Of a stretch of DNA of 47,394 nucleotides, positions 33,717 through 42,026 are shown in pieces. The translations under genes were made by a program, and so were the position numbers. This stretch comes from a virus. Under the pieces are notes generated by a model. It saw only the letters and a list, made by a program, of their open reading frames with translations. It did no database searches and was not told the DNA's origin. Where the stretch lies: IMG/VR virus record IMGVR_UViG_3300026484_000346, positions 1-47,394 of that record, one strand, 5' to 3'. Positions within the stretch are counted from its first letter, which is position 1. Each line of letters begins with the position of its first letter.

Positions 33717-34592
33717 TTAATTTAGTAAATTAACTATATTTTCTAAATTATCTGAAATATTAAACATAGTTTGATTTGCATTAATACCTTCATAATCGTT
33801 ATAAGAACAGATTATATCAGCTGAATCTATATCAGTTGTAATTAAGAATTCATTTGCTTCACAATACATAGAAAGTAAATCAAACATATTTTCTTTATAA
33901 TCAATAGCATTAAATACTAATTTTTTATATTTTTCCATTTTTCTTGCCATAGAATCGATATTAATACCTTGTTGTTCTTCTGAATATTGATCAATCATAA
34001 CAATTTCCATAGTTTCTAGATCAATTGCAACAGCAGAATGACTTTGAAAATTTCCGCCTATTTTTATCTTAAATAAAGAATCATTTAAATTAATAAATTG
34101 TGTCTTTTCTGTTCTTAATTCATCTAGTAATTGAACACCTGACCACGCTTGCATGTCATCATAATCTGCTGCTCCTGAATAAATAAATTCAGCCGTAAGT
34201 ATGTAACGATAACCATCTTTTTTTGCTTTATTAATATCTATATCACAAAATTCTGCAGTTATCTTCCCATCTAATGGCTCATATGCTCTGCAAGAAGTAA
34301 AGTCACCCGAATGTACCCCAAAATCAGTATCCTGATTGTAAAATGCTAACGGAGTACCCATTAAAATATTATCCTTATCTGTTATACCTAAACATCCTAA
34401 ATCTACATCAATATCACCTTCTTTTCCGCTTTTAGTCGCCCAAGCAGTAAATAACCTTACAAATTTAATATCTTTACTTAAAGGAATTCTAGTCCCAGGT
34501 GTAAATATTTTATTTTCTGCTTTTGAATTATTTCTCATTTCTGACGGAACTACATAACCTTTTAATTTATTATCTATATAAACTTTTCTCAT
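33717..34592 (-). CDS. TerD-like stress protein
   Basis: 291 residues. VRLFTAWATKSGKEGDIDVD, LGCLG, FGVHSGDFTSC, and ITAEFCDIDINKAKKDGYRYILT give the Asp-rich order of TerD/CABP domains, which bind calcium in bacterial ter systems. The C-terminal 120 residues are less conserved. It is coupled to the upstream 467-residue gene with a one-base gap. Bacterial ter clusters act in tellurite and phage-related stress; a phage copy could blunt such a response or use it during infection. Confidence 0.65.
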   Translation of the reverse strand: MRKVYIDNKLKGYVVPSEMRNNSKAENKIFTPGTRIPLSKDIKFVRLFTAWATKSGKEGDIDVDLGCLGITDKDNILMGTPLAFYNQDTDFGVHSGDFTSCRAYEPLDGKITAEFCDIDINKAKKDGYRYILTAEFIYSGAADYDDMQAWSGVQLLDELRTEKTQFINLNDSLFKIKIGGNFQSHSAVAIDLETMEIVMIDQYSEEQQGINIDSMARKMEKYKKLVFNAIDYKENMFDLLSMYCEANEFLITTDIDSADIICSYNDYEGINANQTMFNISDNLENIVNLLN

Positions 34593-34593
34593 A

Positions 34594-35997
34594 TTATTTT
34601 CCTTCTCTTAATTCTTGTTCTTGAATATCTTCAACTACTGAAGGAAATAAATCCTTACCAGCTAAATGTTTAATCACTGTATTTCTAAGAGTTTTTACAA
34701 CTTTCTTAGTTCTTTTTTCTTTAAGTGGCTCTAGGGATTTTAGAACTGTTTTAGGAGTTCCTTTAATATTAAATGTTCTTTCTTTAAAACCATTTTTAAT
34801 TCTAAACTCAAGCCATTTTTTAACTTGAATTGTTAATTTCGGATTTAACTTAATTTCAGATAATTTTACTACTAACTTTTTCCTTGCTGGTTTATCGCCC
34901 TTCCTAATTATCATATCTAAACTTCTTAAAAGTTCGCCAGGTTTATCTGATAAATGGCCAACTAATGCTTTATAATCGCCCAAGTTAATCATTTTTTGAG
35001 TTCTGGAATTAAAAGTTTCGATTTTACCACCATTTCTTAAATATTCAAATACTTCTTGTGCTCCGCTAAATCTTTTAAATTTTGCTGAACCTGGATGTAA
35101 ATTTGTAGCAATACCCAACCATTGTGATTTATATGGCTTCATATCACCGATTAAGTTTCCTAAATTTTTCCTTGCTAATTTATCTAAAGATCCCATAACA
35201 ATTTTTTTATCTGCTGTAGATAATTTGAATTTGACACCAGTGAATAAATTCTGTACCTCAAAACCTGAAACGAAATAACAATAACGAAGTATATCTGTAG
35301 CAGTTTTAAGAACATCGTTATGTTTAACGAATTCTTTACCAGTAATTTCAATTAACTTAAATAAATTTTCTTTTACTTTAATACTAGAAACATTTGATAA
35401 AACTTCACTTAATTCTTCTGATCTATTTGCTTCTTGAATAAATTCAACTTGTTGCTCACCAAAAACAATAGGAGATTCTAAAATAACTTTTACATCATTT
35501 CTAAAGTCTGCAACAGTTTTGGTGTCAATAATCCTAAATGTATTATTTAAATCTTGTTTATCTTTTCTTTTAGATACATTAGAAATTTGTATTTTTCTTT
35601 TTTCATCAATTTCAAATACCTCATAATCAATTTCACCTAAATTATAAGAAATAAAATAGTGTTGAATTTGTTCAACAAAATCTTCAGAAGTAAATGCTTC
35701 ATCTTCAATTTCTTCACCAGTAGCAAAAACACTTCTAAAGATTTGCCCCTGCATAGAAGCGTAAATTGTATCAAATTGTTCTTTAATTGTTTTAAAATCT
35801 ACCGCTTCCATAGTACATAAGTTCTGTACTAATTCTTTTGATAACAAAAGATTATTTTTCTCAGCTCTTTTAAGCATCTTAGTAACACCTTTCAAGTTAC
35901 TATTTTTACCTGTACCTCTATAAGATACTACATATCCTTTAGGAACCGTTACCGCTAATCTGATTTGACCTTTGTTACTTAATTGAGTATTTTCCAT
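34594..35997 (-). CDS. TerD-associated large protein
   Basis: 467 residues, Lys-rich, no membrane segment. KPGELLRSLDMIIRKGD near 354-370 and YKSQWLGIATNLHPGSAKF near 288-306 recall a protein that accompanies TerD genes in bacteria (RPGE..RRLD.LLR signature, LHP upstream). Its role there is unknown. Together with the TerD-like gene it forms a two-gene operon. Recognition is from pattern memory, so family membership is tentative. Confidence 0.5.
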   Translation of the reverse strand: MENTQLSNKGQIRLAVTVPKGYVVSYRGTGKNSNLKGVTKMLKRAEKNNLLLSKELVQNLCTMEAVDFKTIKEQFDTIYASMQGQIFRSVFATGEEIEDEAFTSEDFVEQIQHYFISYNLGEIDYEVFEIDEKRKIQISNVSKRKDKQDLNNTFRIIDTKTVADFRNDVKVILESPIVFGEQQVEFIQEANRSEELSEVLSNVSSIKVKENLFKLIEITGKEFVKHNDVLKTATDILRYCYFVSGFEVQNLFTGVKFKLSTADKKIVMGSLDKLARKNLGNLIGDMKPYKSQWLGIATNLHPGSAKFKRFSGAQEVFEYLRNGGKIETFNSRTQKMINLGDYKALVGHLSDKPGELLRSLDMIIRKGDKPARKKLVVKLSEIKLNPKLTIQVKKWLEFRIKNGFKERTFNIKGTPKTVLKSLEPLKEKRTKKVVKTLRNTVIKHLAGKDLFPSVVEDIQEQELREGK

Positions 35998-36039
35998 ATT
36001 AATCCTTTTGAGTTATGGTTAGATATATTGAGTTAAATA

Positions 36040-36655
36040 AAATTATTTTATAAAGAAAACTAATCTATAATAGTGATTTTTTGTAAAATTGTTAGAAGTA
36101 ACTTTTATATAATGTTTTCTTTATAAAATAATCTACTTGTTAAGTGTTTGTTAAGTGTTTGTAAAGAATTTGAACTAAATGAGACAAGTGTAAACCTTAA
36201 TTACTTTTCGGAGTAATTCCTATCTAAGTATTCTGCTTAGCCGTATCCCATCCTTGCTCAGCACCCTGAGGCATTTTGCTTGGGCTTCTATTAAAGACTG
36301 GGTATCTTACGATACTTATTTATTTTTTAGAAGTAACTTGTTTTATTTCGGTTCTCTTATGTTCAAATATCTTAATAAAATAAACTAATCGGTTATCGTT
36401 CCCTGTCTTACGACGATTCCATTTTTTACTTAAATAATTTTTTAGAAGTAACGAAAATTATATATGGGACCTTATGTTTATTTTATTAAGATATTTATCT
36501 TTTTGTTATACAATTATAACAAAGTTTTACTTAATTTTATAAAACTAATTTTCCTCCTCTTCATAATAAATGGAGAGGCGGCTTACACTACAAGATCAAA
36601 AGACTACTTAATCTTATTGCAATTTAGAAGTAATTATCTTTTTATGTTTCTTATA
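36040..36655 (-). ncRNA. Tandem structured noncoding modules
   Basis: No gene over 600 bases. Four modules share one layout on the plus strand: left arm ending AAC, then TAAT or TAAAT, a variable core, TTAGAAGTAAC (about 36091, 36331, 36442; TTAGAAGTAAT at 36625), then a right arm starting GTT. Arms: 36042-36060 with 36113-36131 (19 bp), 36163-36175 with 36361-36373, and 36366-36391 with 36475-36494 (19 bp). Arm sequences differ but pairing is kept. Module 2 adds four small hairpins. Early-type promoters on the minus strand at about 36490-36525 and 36645-36675 suggest minus-strand transcripts. Confidence 0.55.
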
Positions 36656-36895
36656 TTATACTAAAGTTTTACTTAATAAATCTGCTTTATAAGAAAACAC
36701 TGCATAAGGAGTCCACATATATTCATCTTCATAGGCTAAAACTTTACTCAACTCTTCATTGACACTATATTCATCTTTAGTGCCTATCTTATATACTAAG
36801 TAAATAGACCCCTCCACTAAAAATCCATCCACAGAAGTTTTAGTGCTATCTGTTGTATTCCCCAAATAGTTGGGCTCTGTTATATTAAATTTCAT
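36656..36895 (-). CDS. Unknown protein, 79 residues
   Basis: Acidic protein beginning MKFNITEPNYLGNTTDSTKT, with Tyr-rich middle strands (SIYLVYKIGTKDEYSV). Own early promoter and AAGGAAAA ribosome site. Not recognised. Confidence 0.6.
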   Translation of the reverse strand: MKFNITEPNYLGNTTDSTKTSVDGFLVEGSIYLVYKIGTKDEYSVNEELSKVLAYEDEYMWTPYAVFSYKADLLSKTLV

Positions 36896-36904
36896 ATTTT
36901 TCCT

Positions 36905-36945
36905 TTATTACTTAATTATAACATATATTACCTTAAAAGTACCTT
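36905..36945 (-). promoter_or_regulatory. Early-type promoter
   Basis: Minus strand: TTAAGGTAATATATGTTATA then ATTAAG; spacing one base longer than the standard form. Confidence 0.6.
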
Positions 36946-38558
36946 TTAATAAAAACTTTATTACCACTATCATATATTTTTCTATAATTGTTGTTAAACA
37001 TATTTATTGTTTCGGTATCTTTTGGATTAAAGGTTGCCAATAACCCTTTTAACTTATGTTTTTGAAACTTATTTCTAGACCATAGTATATTTTCTTTAGG
37101 GTGAAAATAGAAATAATTGGGTTTTGTATCATGACTAAAAGTAAAACCCGATTTTATATAGAAGTTGCCTTTAGACCATCTTCTATTAGCATATGATATT
37201 AAACTCTTAGGTTTATAAGTTTTCTCGAAGTAATTAAGCATCTTAGAACCGCCTCCCTGTAAAGTATAGCTTTTTTTAGTACAAAATCTAATAAGCTCAT
37301 ATTCTATATCTTTATTAAATCTAGATTTGCCAAAAGTCATTATAGACATTAGGTTGTCTCTATAATATAATCCTATTTTTATAGAAGAGTTGCAGTATCC
37401 TTGTAGATGATTTTCATCAACAAATTTTCTAGCTTCCTTAGTTTCTACTTCTTTAATAATGCATTTTCTGGCACCTATTTTAATATTTTTATTTAATTTA
37501 TCTTCTATTATAGAAACCCATATAGATTTTTTATTTTTATCTAACCATTCATTTTCAAATATATGTAATAGTGTATAGCCTTTTTCCTCCAACAGTAATG
37601 TTTTATTTAGATGTCTATTTTTATCTTCTGTAGGTTTATTAAACATAGAATGCTTAGAAATACCGAATGAATGCCACATTAGACCGTTATATTCTATTCC
37701 TATTTTATATTCTTCATTTAAAAGATCTATCTCTAGTGGTTTTATTAATTTTCTATCATTTATATAGAAAATGTTGTTAAACTCGTTGTTGATTTTTATT
37801 TCGACTGTCTCTTTAGAAGGTATATTTTTAGTGGTGATATTGTATTCACGCTTCAAAACATTAACTTTATCACTTTTAATATTATAGAACGACATACATC
37901 CCTCCTTATTAAAATAACCGTTTTTTATAAAGTTTTTAAAACCATGACTATTTAACGATTGTTTATTGAGTATATGAATAGAAGAAGCGGATTTAACACC
38001 ATAATTGGAATTAATAGTATAAGAAATTTTTAGTGGGTTGTTATAATTTTTATCGTTGTATTTTTTCTCTTTAGTCTCTTCTCTTTTACTTACTATTTTT
38101 CTTTTTTCTTTTGGAATTTTTTGGCGCCAAGATTCTTGTTTCTTGGAAACAATAGTAGATAACTCTTCTGTTGTTTTGTTTTTCCATTTTTCCATTTTTT
38201 TATTTTTAATATTTTCTCTGTCTTGGTTAGTCTTAGACTCTAAGGTCTTTCTAAAATTGTTAAGTCTCCTGGCTTTTTCTTTCTCAGTTTCTTTTTTTCT
38301 GCTTTCACTTAAGCTTTTAGCTTGTTTAGAATATCTCTTCTGTTTCCTTTTAGTGTTGCAGATACATTTTGGGTCACTACAGTAGTCAGCATACCCTTTA
38401 GGGAACGAAATAAATTTAAGTTTGTTATTTCCCTCACATTGATGGTTACCAGTATTTAAAATATTGTAAGCCTGCTCGGCTGTAATGCCAAGTTGTTTTA
38501 AACGGAGAGGGTTTATTTTTCCACTCTCCGAAATAAGTTTTCTGATTTCTTTTTCCAT
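36933..38558 (-). CDS. VSR-fold homing endonuclease, intact
   Basis: 541 residues. Order: N-terminal helices (LKQLGITAEQAYNIL), a Cys pattern CSDPKCICN near 60-68, a long basic coil (70-170), the endonuclease core KPLEIDLLNEEYKIGIEYNG followed by LMWHS, LLEEKGYTLLHIFENEW, and a C-terminal domain with ARKCIIKEVETKEARKF, HLQGY, LMSIMTFGKSRF and YANRRWSKGNFY that looks acyltransferase-like in layout. It is the intact relative of the broken gene at 5479-6910. It directly follows the 3' exon of the intron-bearing ATPase gene. Two hairpins (TAGTATT/AATACTA and AGTATT/AATACT) precede the start; the second has AAGG in its loop and touches the ATG. Confidence 0.82.
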   Translation of the reverse strand: MEKEIRKLISESGKINPLRLKQLGITAEQAYNILNTGNHQCEGNNKLKFISFPKGYADYCSDPKCICNTKRKQKRYSKQAKSLSESRKKETEKEKARRLNNFRKTLESKTNQDRENIKNKKMEKWKNKTTEELSTIVSKKQESWRQKIPKEKRKIVSKREETKEKKYNDKNYNNPLKISYTINSNYGVKSASSIHILNKQSLNSHGFKNFIKNGYFNKEGCMSFYNIKSDKVNVLKREYNITTKNIPSKETVEIKINNEFNNIFYINDRKLIKPLEIDLLNEEYKIGIEYNGLMWHSFGISKHSMFNKPTEDKNRHLNKTLLLEEKGYTLLHIFENEWLDKNKKSIWVSIIEDKLNKNIKIGARKCIIKEVETKEARKFVDENHLQGYCNSSIKIGLYYRDNLMSIMTFGKSRFNKDIEYELIRFCTKKSYTLQGGGSKMLNYFEKTYKPKSLISYANRRWSKGNFYIKSGFTFSHDTKPNYFYFHPKENILWSRNKFQKHKLKGLLATFNPKDTETINMFNNNYRKIYDSGNKVFIKRYF

Positions 38559-38600
38559 AGTATTATCCTTAATACTATTATAGTATTTAATTACTTAATA

Positions 38601-39209
38601 CTAAGCGAATTTTTGAGCTAGTATTTTCCAATTAGGTTTTTTAGCTAATACTTTTAATTTAAGTGCTGTAACCATCGCTCTTACTGTAACACCTTTTATT
38701 CTTCTTGCGTCTCCAGCTGTAGCATATTGAATACCATTTCTTACTAAAATATCTGTTTCTGCTTCTGCTTCATTTAAAGCATCTACAACTTCATCAACAT
38801 CTTCAGCAGTAAAATAACTACTTGGTGCCATAGCATGTCCGATAGTTTTGATTCTTCTGATAACATCTGTACTTTCTAAGAAAATATCAATAAATAAACT
38901 TCTTGACATTAATGCTCCACCCGAATCCACTTTTCTAAATTTAGCAATAGGCATATTACTAATAAAAACCATTGCACCAGTAAATCTAAATTTACTTGGT
39001 AATCGAACTTCACCTTTTCCTGGACCAATTTGTTTCCCATCAGCAATTTCCATATCTACTTCTGCAATATAATCATCCACTTCTTCATCAGTTTTGCCGA
39101 CCATAGGAGCATTACCTGGAGAATAAGTCATATAGTTTGCGCCACTTGTATCAAGAGCACCTTTAAGAGCTGTCATAATATCACTATTATTAAATAAATC
39201 GTCGCATTC
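38601..39209 (-). CDS. ATPase, 3' exon
   Basis: 203 codons from the inferred 3' splice site (after G at 39210) to TAA. Begins ECDDLFNNSDIMTALKGALD; joined to exon 1 it gives IIVWD-ECDDLF, a Walker B motif. RFTGAMVFISNMPIAK is the sensor-like segment, and VDSGGALMSRSLFIDIFL contains the arginine-finger region. A shorter internal ATG (39176) opens the frame but would give half a protein. Joined product about 502 residues. Confidence 0.75.
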   Translation of the reverse strand, partial: ECDDLFNNSDIMTALKGALDTSGANYMTYSPGNAPMVGKTDEEVDDYIAEVDMEIADGKQIGPGKGEVRLPSKFRFTGAMVFISNMPIAKFRKVDSGGALMSRSLFIDIFLESTDVIRRIKTIGHAMAPSSYFTAEDVDEVVDALNEAEAETDILVRNGIQYATAGDARRIKGVTVRAMVTALKLKVLAKKPNWKILAQKFA

Positions 39210-39261
39210 CTTTTATATTCAATACATATCGTTAATATGTACCCGTTGTTAATAGATTATA

Positions 39262-40215
39262 TTATAAGATTGAGACCTTATAATCTATATAGTTATTTAT
39301 ATTTTTAAGAAAATCATTAGCTCTAATTTTTAGTGTTCTATTTTGAAAACTTATTTCCAAATTTTTTCTTATACCAACAATATTAGGGTTATTGTCAAAT
39401 TCCTCTTTGGATATAGTTACGCGAGTTCGTGTATTAATATTAAGCCCGTTTACTTTATTTTTGGTGGGATGATAAAATTCTCCACTTTTAATTAAGTCTG
39501 AATTTTTGGATAATAGTTTAGTTACTCCCTCTTTATTAACAACGGGAGTATAGCCTTTATTTCTCCCTTGTAAACCTTCTTTTTCGGCATCAACTATGCT
39601 TATATTAATTAAGTGTCCGTCTTTCCAAAAATTGGATTTACCTTTCTGTACTCCCGCATACCCTTTATTAAATATTATAGGGTTTTTGATATCTAAAACT
39701 TTTACTTTTCCATCTACTATATAAGTAGTTTTACCAGTTGAGTGCCCTTTCATTTTTAGTTTGATGAATGTATCTTTACTTACCCATCGTTTTTCTTTAT
39801 TATTAGTAACCACCATCCCAGAAAAATTAGGATTGGTTGGGTTCTGAATATTCTTATTAAAAAACACTTCATTATCTTTAACATTAAAATATTGGTGAAG
39901 AAAAGATTCATATATAATCATATCCCCCGGATTATTAAAAACCTTCATTATCTTTACCTTAAATCTTTTTTCTTTATATTTTTTAATTAATTCTTTCTTT
40001 TTGCTAGATGTACAATAATTCCAGAAATCTTTAAGAACATCTTCTTGTTTGGATATTCTTGAGCCATAATAATATTCGTTGTCTTCTAAATCAGTGACTC
40101 TATATACATAATATAGTCCTATATGTTTATTTTCAAATATTAACTTTTCACTTCTTTTATCTTGAAGAACTAATTTTTTATATATGCTGTATCTTTTTGT
40201 TTGTGGAATTTTCAT
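39262..40215 (-). CDS. GIY-YIG intron endonuclease
   Basis: 317 residues from ATG 40215 (MKIPQTKRYSIYKKL), chosen for the AGGAGG just upstream; the frame opens at 40287 inside the leader structure. The N-terminal catalytic domain has LYYVYRVTDLEDNEYYYGSR (GIY and YIG strands with catalytic Arg) and IIYESFLHQYFN (metal-binding Glu). The C-terminal part contains repeated basic DNA-binding segments (KRWVSKDTFIKLKMKGH, TRVTISKEEFDNNPNIVGIR). Layout resembles I-TevI-type intron endonucleases. Confidence 0.85.
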   Translation of the reverse strand: MKIPQTKRYSIYKKLVLQDKRSEKLIFENKHIGLYYVYRVTDLEDNEYYYGSRISKQEDVLKDFWNYCTSSKKKELIKKYKEKRFKVKIMKVFNNPGDMIIYESFLHQYFNVKDNEVFFNKNIQNPTNPNFSGMVVTNNKEKRWVSKDTFIKLKMKGHSTGKTTYIVDGKVKVLDIKNPIIFNKGYAGVQKGKSNFWKDGHLINISIVDAEKEGLQGRNKGYTPVVNKEGVTKLLSKNSDLIKSGEFYHPTKNKVNGLNINTRTRVTISKEEFDNNPNIVGIRKNLEISFQNRTLKIRANDFLKNINNYIDYKVSIL

Positions 40216-40257
40216 CTCTGAATTCCTCCTATAATTAATTTTATAAGAGTGTAGATT

Positions 40258-40316
40258 TAGCGGGCCTACATTATATATGATATTCAAGACCCGCTAGAGT
40301 GAATATCATATATAAT
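40258..40316 (-). promoter_or_regulatory. Pseudoknot-type leader of the GIY-YIG gene
   Basis: Minus-strand order: 16-base arm (40316-40301), TAGCGGG (40296-40290), matching arm (40285-40270), CCCGCTA (40264-40258). Identical architecture to the leaders at 4193 and 5354, but with a different AT-rich stem. A TATAAATA lies just upstream at about 40330. Confidence 0.65.
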
Positions 40317-40669
40317 ATCTCTTATTTTTTATTTATATTTCGAGGTCTCAATTCGAAATATAAAAATAAACAACTGCTTTATGTCTCCATAAAGAATAGA
40401 CTATATCTTCATCCTTAACTTAATAATAGGATGTCTACCACTTCGATACCACTTGGTACCTACTTCCTTTCGGAATAGTCGTTGAACCTTCTACATATTC
40501 TACTTTAGAACTTAGTAGCTTGGCTGCTGATTTTCTCTATATAGTAACTTTTCTAACTTTCATAATCTAATTTCTTGATTATTGTAGTGCACTATATCTA
40601 ACAAGATGTCCCAGCAATTCAATAGATTTCTTTAGAAGCTGTTTACGCAGCAACTGGACAAATATTTTT

Positions 40670-41569
40670 ATCCCAAACTATAATTTTATCTCTCATTAAG
40701 TAACAATCTTTATAAAAGTTAGTCATACTTGCTTTTGGTGCAGTAATCATTTCCCAATCTCCACCAGCTTTACCTAATTCTGCTTTCATTATCTTATCGA
40801 CATGAAACGTCTTTCCAATACCACCCATACCTGTAACAACTAGAGATTTTGTAAATTTACTAGCAACCATTCCTGCTAAATCTTCAAGTTCACCAAAAAT
40901 TGTTTCAGGGTCAGCATATAATGTTTTATCTAATAGTTTATCAGATTTAACTAATTCATCTTCTAGAGAGTTTGTTTCTTGTTGTCCTAAAAATATTTCT
41001 AACTCAGCAGATAATCCGGCTTCTTTAGCTGCAGCTCGCATATTTTTTACAGAACCTGCTCTACTTCTTCTTAGACCGTTATTTTCTAACCAATCTATTT
41101 TTTCTTGTTTAGTTCTCCCTTCTAATAGCATACTATTTGCTGTATCTATCGTAGTTTGAGCTTCCGTAATAGTCCCTACTAAAAGAGCTTCTGTAATTTT
41201 ACCAAGCACTTGTATAACATTTAAATCTGAAGCGAACATTACTGTTCTAGTGGGTTTGGTAAAATCAATATTGTTGTGATCCCAATAATCTATGCTGGTT
41301 AAATCATATTGTGCTTTTTTCGCTTTTTTCTTATCCCAGTTAAATCTAAGTTGGACACCTTTTTCGTTAATCATTCTAATACCAGTACCAGCACCAGTTT
41401 TTCTATTAAAGGTTTCAATGCCCAATTCTCCAAAAGAGCCACCCATTCTTTTGCCCATAATTTTACCATAAAGTCCTGCAACTTTTGATAAATTCTTTTC
41501 ACTAAACTTAACTTCGTTTAAAACAACTTGTTCTTCTAGTCTACTTTTCATATAATCTTTAAAATTCAT
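40670..41569 (-). CDS. AAA-type ATPase, 5' exon, with capsid-targeting-like N-terminus
   Basis: 300 codons. MNFKDYMKSRLEEQVVLNEV looks like a T4 capsid-targeting leader with LNE as cleavage site. The central region is a separate domain (IRMINEKGVQLRFNWDKKKA). VVTGMGGIGKTFHVDK (about 248-263) is Walker A, and the exon ends at IIVWD in Walker B. Without splicing the frame adds eight residues and stops. A late octamer lies at 41595-41602 on this strand and AAGGAGA precedes the ATG. Related phage ATPases have no firm function; a packaged ATPase is unusual. Confidence 0.78.
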
Positions 41570-41570
41570 C

Positions 41571-41642
41571 TGTATCTCCTTGCTTAATTTATATTATTTA
41601 TAAAGCAGGATTCTAGTTGGTCAAATTAAGCAAGGAGATACA
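41571..41642. repeat. 20-bp inverted repeat spanning a late promoter
   Basis: TGTATCTCCTTGCTTAATTT (41571-41590) is the exact reverse complement of 41623-41642. Each arm is the ribosome site and leader of a gene starting with a capsid-targeting-like peptide, one on each strand. TATAAATA (minus, 41595-41602) lies between them. Confidence 0.8.
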
Positions 41643-41644
41643 AA

Positions 41645-41944
41645 TTGAAAACATTTAGTAAATACAACGCAATAAAGTTTAATTAACGAGACGAAATTAA
41701 GTCCTCTACAAAAAGAGTGCCAAGCATATTTTACCACAGCATTAAAGAAAGCAGGTGGTTTTCACCAGTAGAATTAAATGAAAAGGAAATGGAAATGTTC
41801 TTTGATGAGATATGCTTCATGTTGGTTAAAAAGAAAAATATTAACCTATTAAAGATTATTTTATCAGATAAATTTGATTGTGAAGTTTATTTTAGTGCTG
41901 GGATTGGAGGATTTATTACAGAGTTAGCACTGTTTTCTGTATAG
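41645..41944 (+). pseudogene. Capsid-targeted protein gene with in-frame stop
   Basis: After AAGGAGATACAAA the frame opens at TTG 41645 as (M)KTFSKYNAIKFN, meets TAA, and continues in the same frame RDEIKSSTKRVPSIFYHSIK...SPVELNEKEMEMFFDE to TAG at 41944 (100 codons in all). The start resembles a capsid-targeting leader. A GTG at 41717 could restart a 75-residue product. A single nonsense change or a restart gene are the two readings. Confidence 0.5.
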
Positions 41945-42026
41945 ATATTAAAGGGGAAAGCTTATGCCACTCTTCTTTCTTTAAATAGTAAAACGGGAAC
42001 TTCCGGAAGAAACTTATTTCCTCTTA

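Larger units (their letters stand above)
39210..40669 (-). mobile_element. Group I intron carrying a GIY-YIG endonuclease
   Basis: Inferred ends: 5' exon GGAU (40673-40670) pairs with the guide GUCC (40659-40656) with the required U-G pair at the splice site. P10 forms between AUUU (40663-40660) and 3' exon GAAU (39209-39206). Core: CAACGACTATTCC (P7 strand GACTAT at 40480-40475) with AAGATATAGTC (40409-40399), both standard group I elements. A loop ATTGAGACCT near 40345 can pair with AGGTCTCAAT near 39275, bracketing the ORF. Removing 1460 bases restores the ATPase frame exactly. Confidence 0.82.

Noticed and set aside
36040-36655. CRISPR array or group I intron
   Set aside because: Repeats are not evenly spaced direct repeats, and no P7 pair comparable to AAGATATAGTC with its partner was found.
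36464-36664. 66-codon hydrophobic + strand frame
   Set aside because: Lies within the inverted-repeat modules and consists of Phe/Leu/Ile codons typical of T-rich noncoding sequence.
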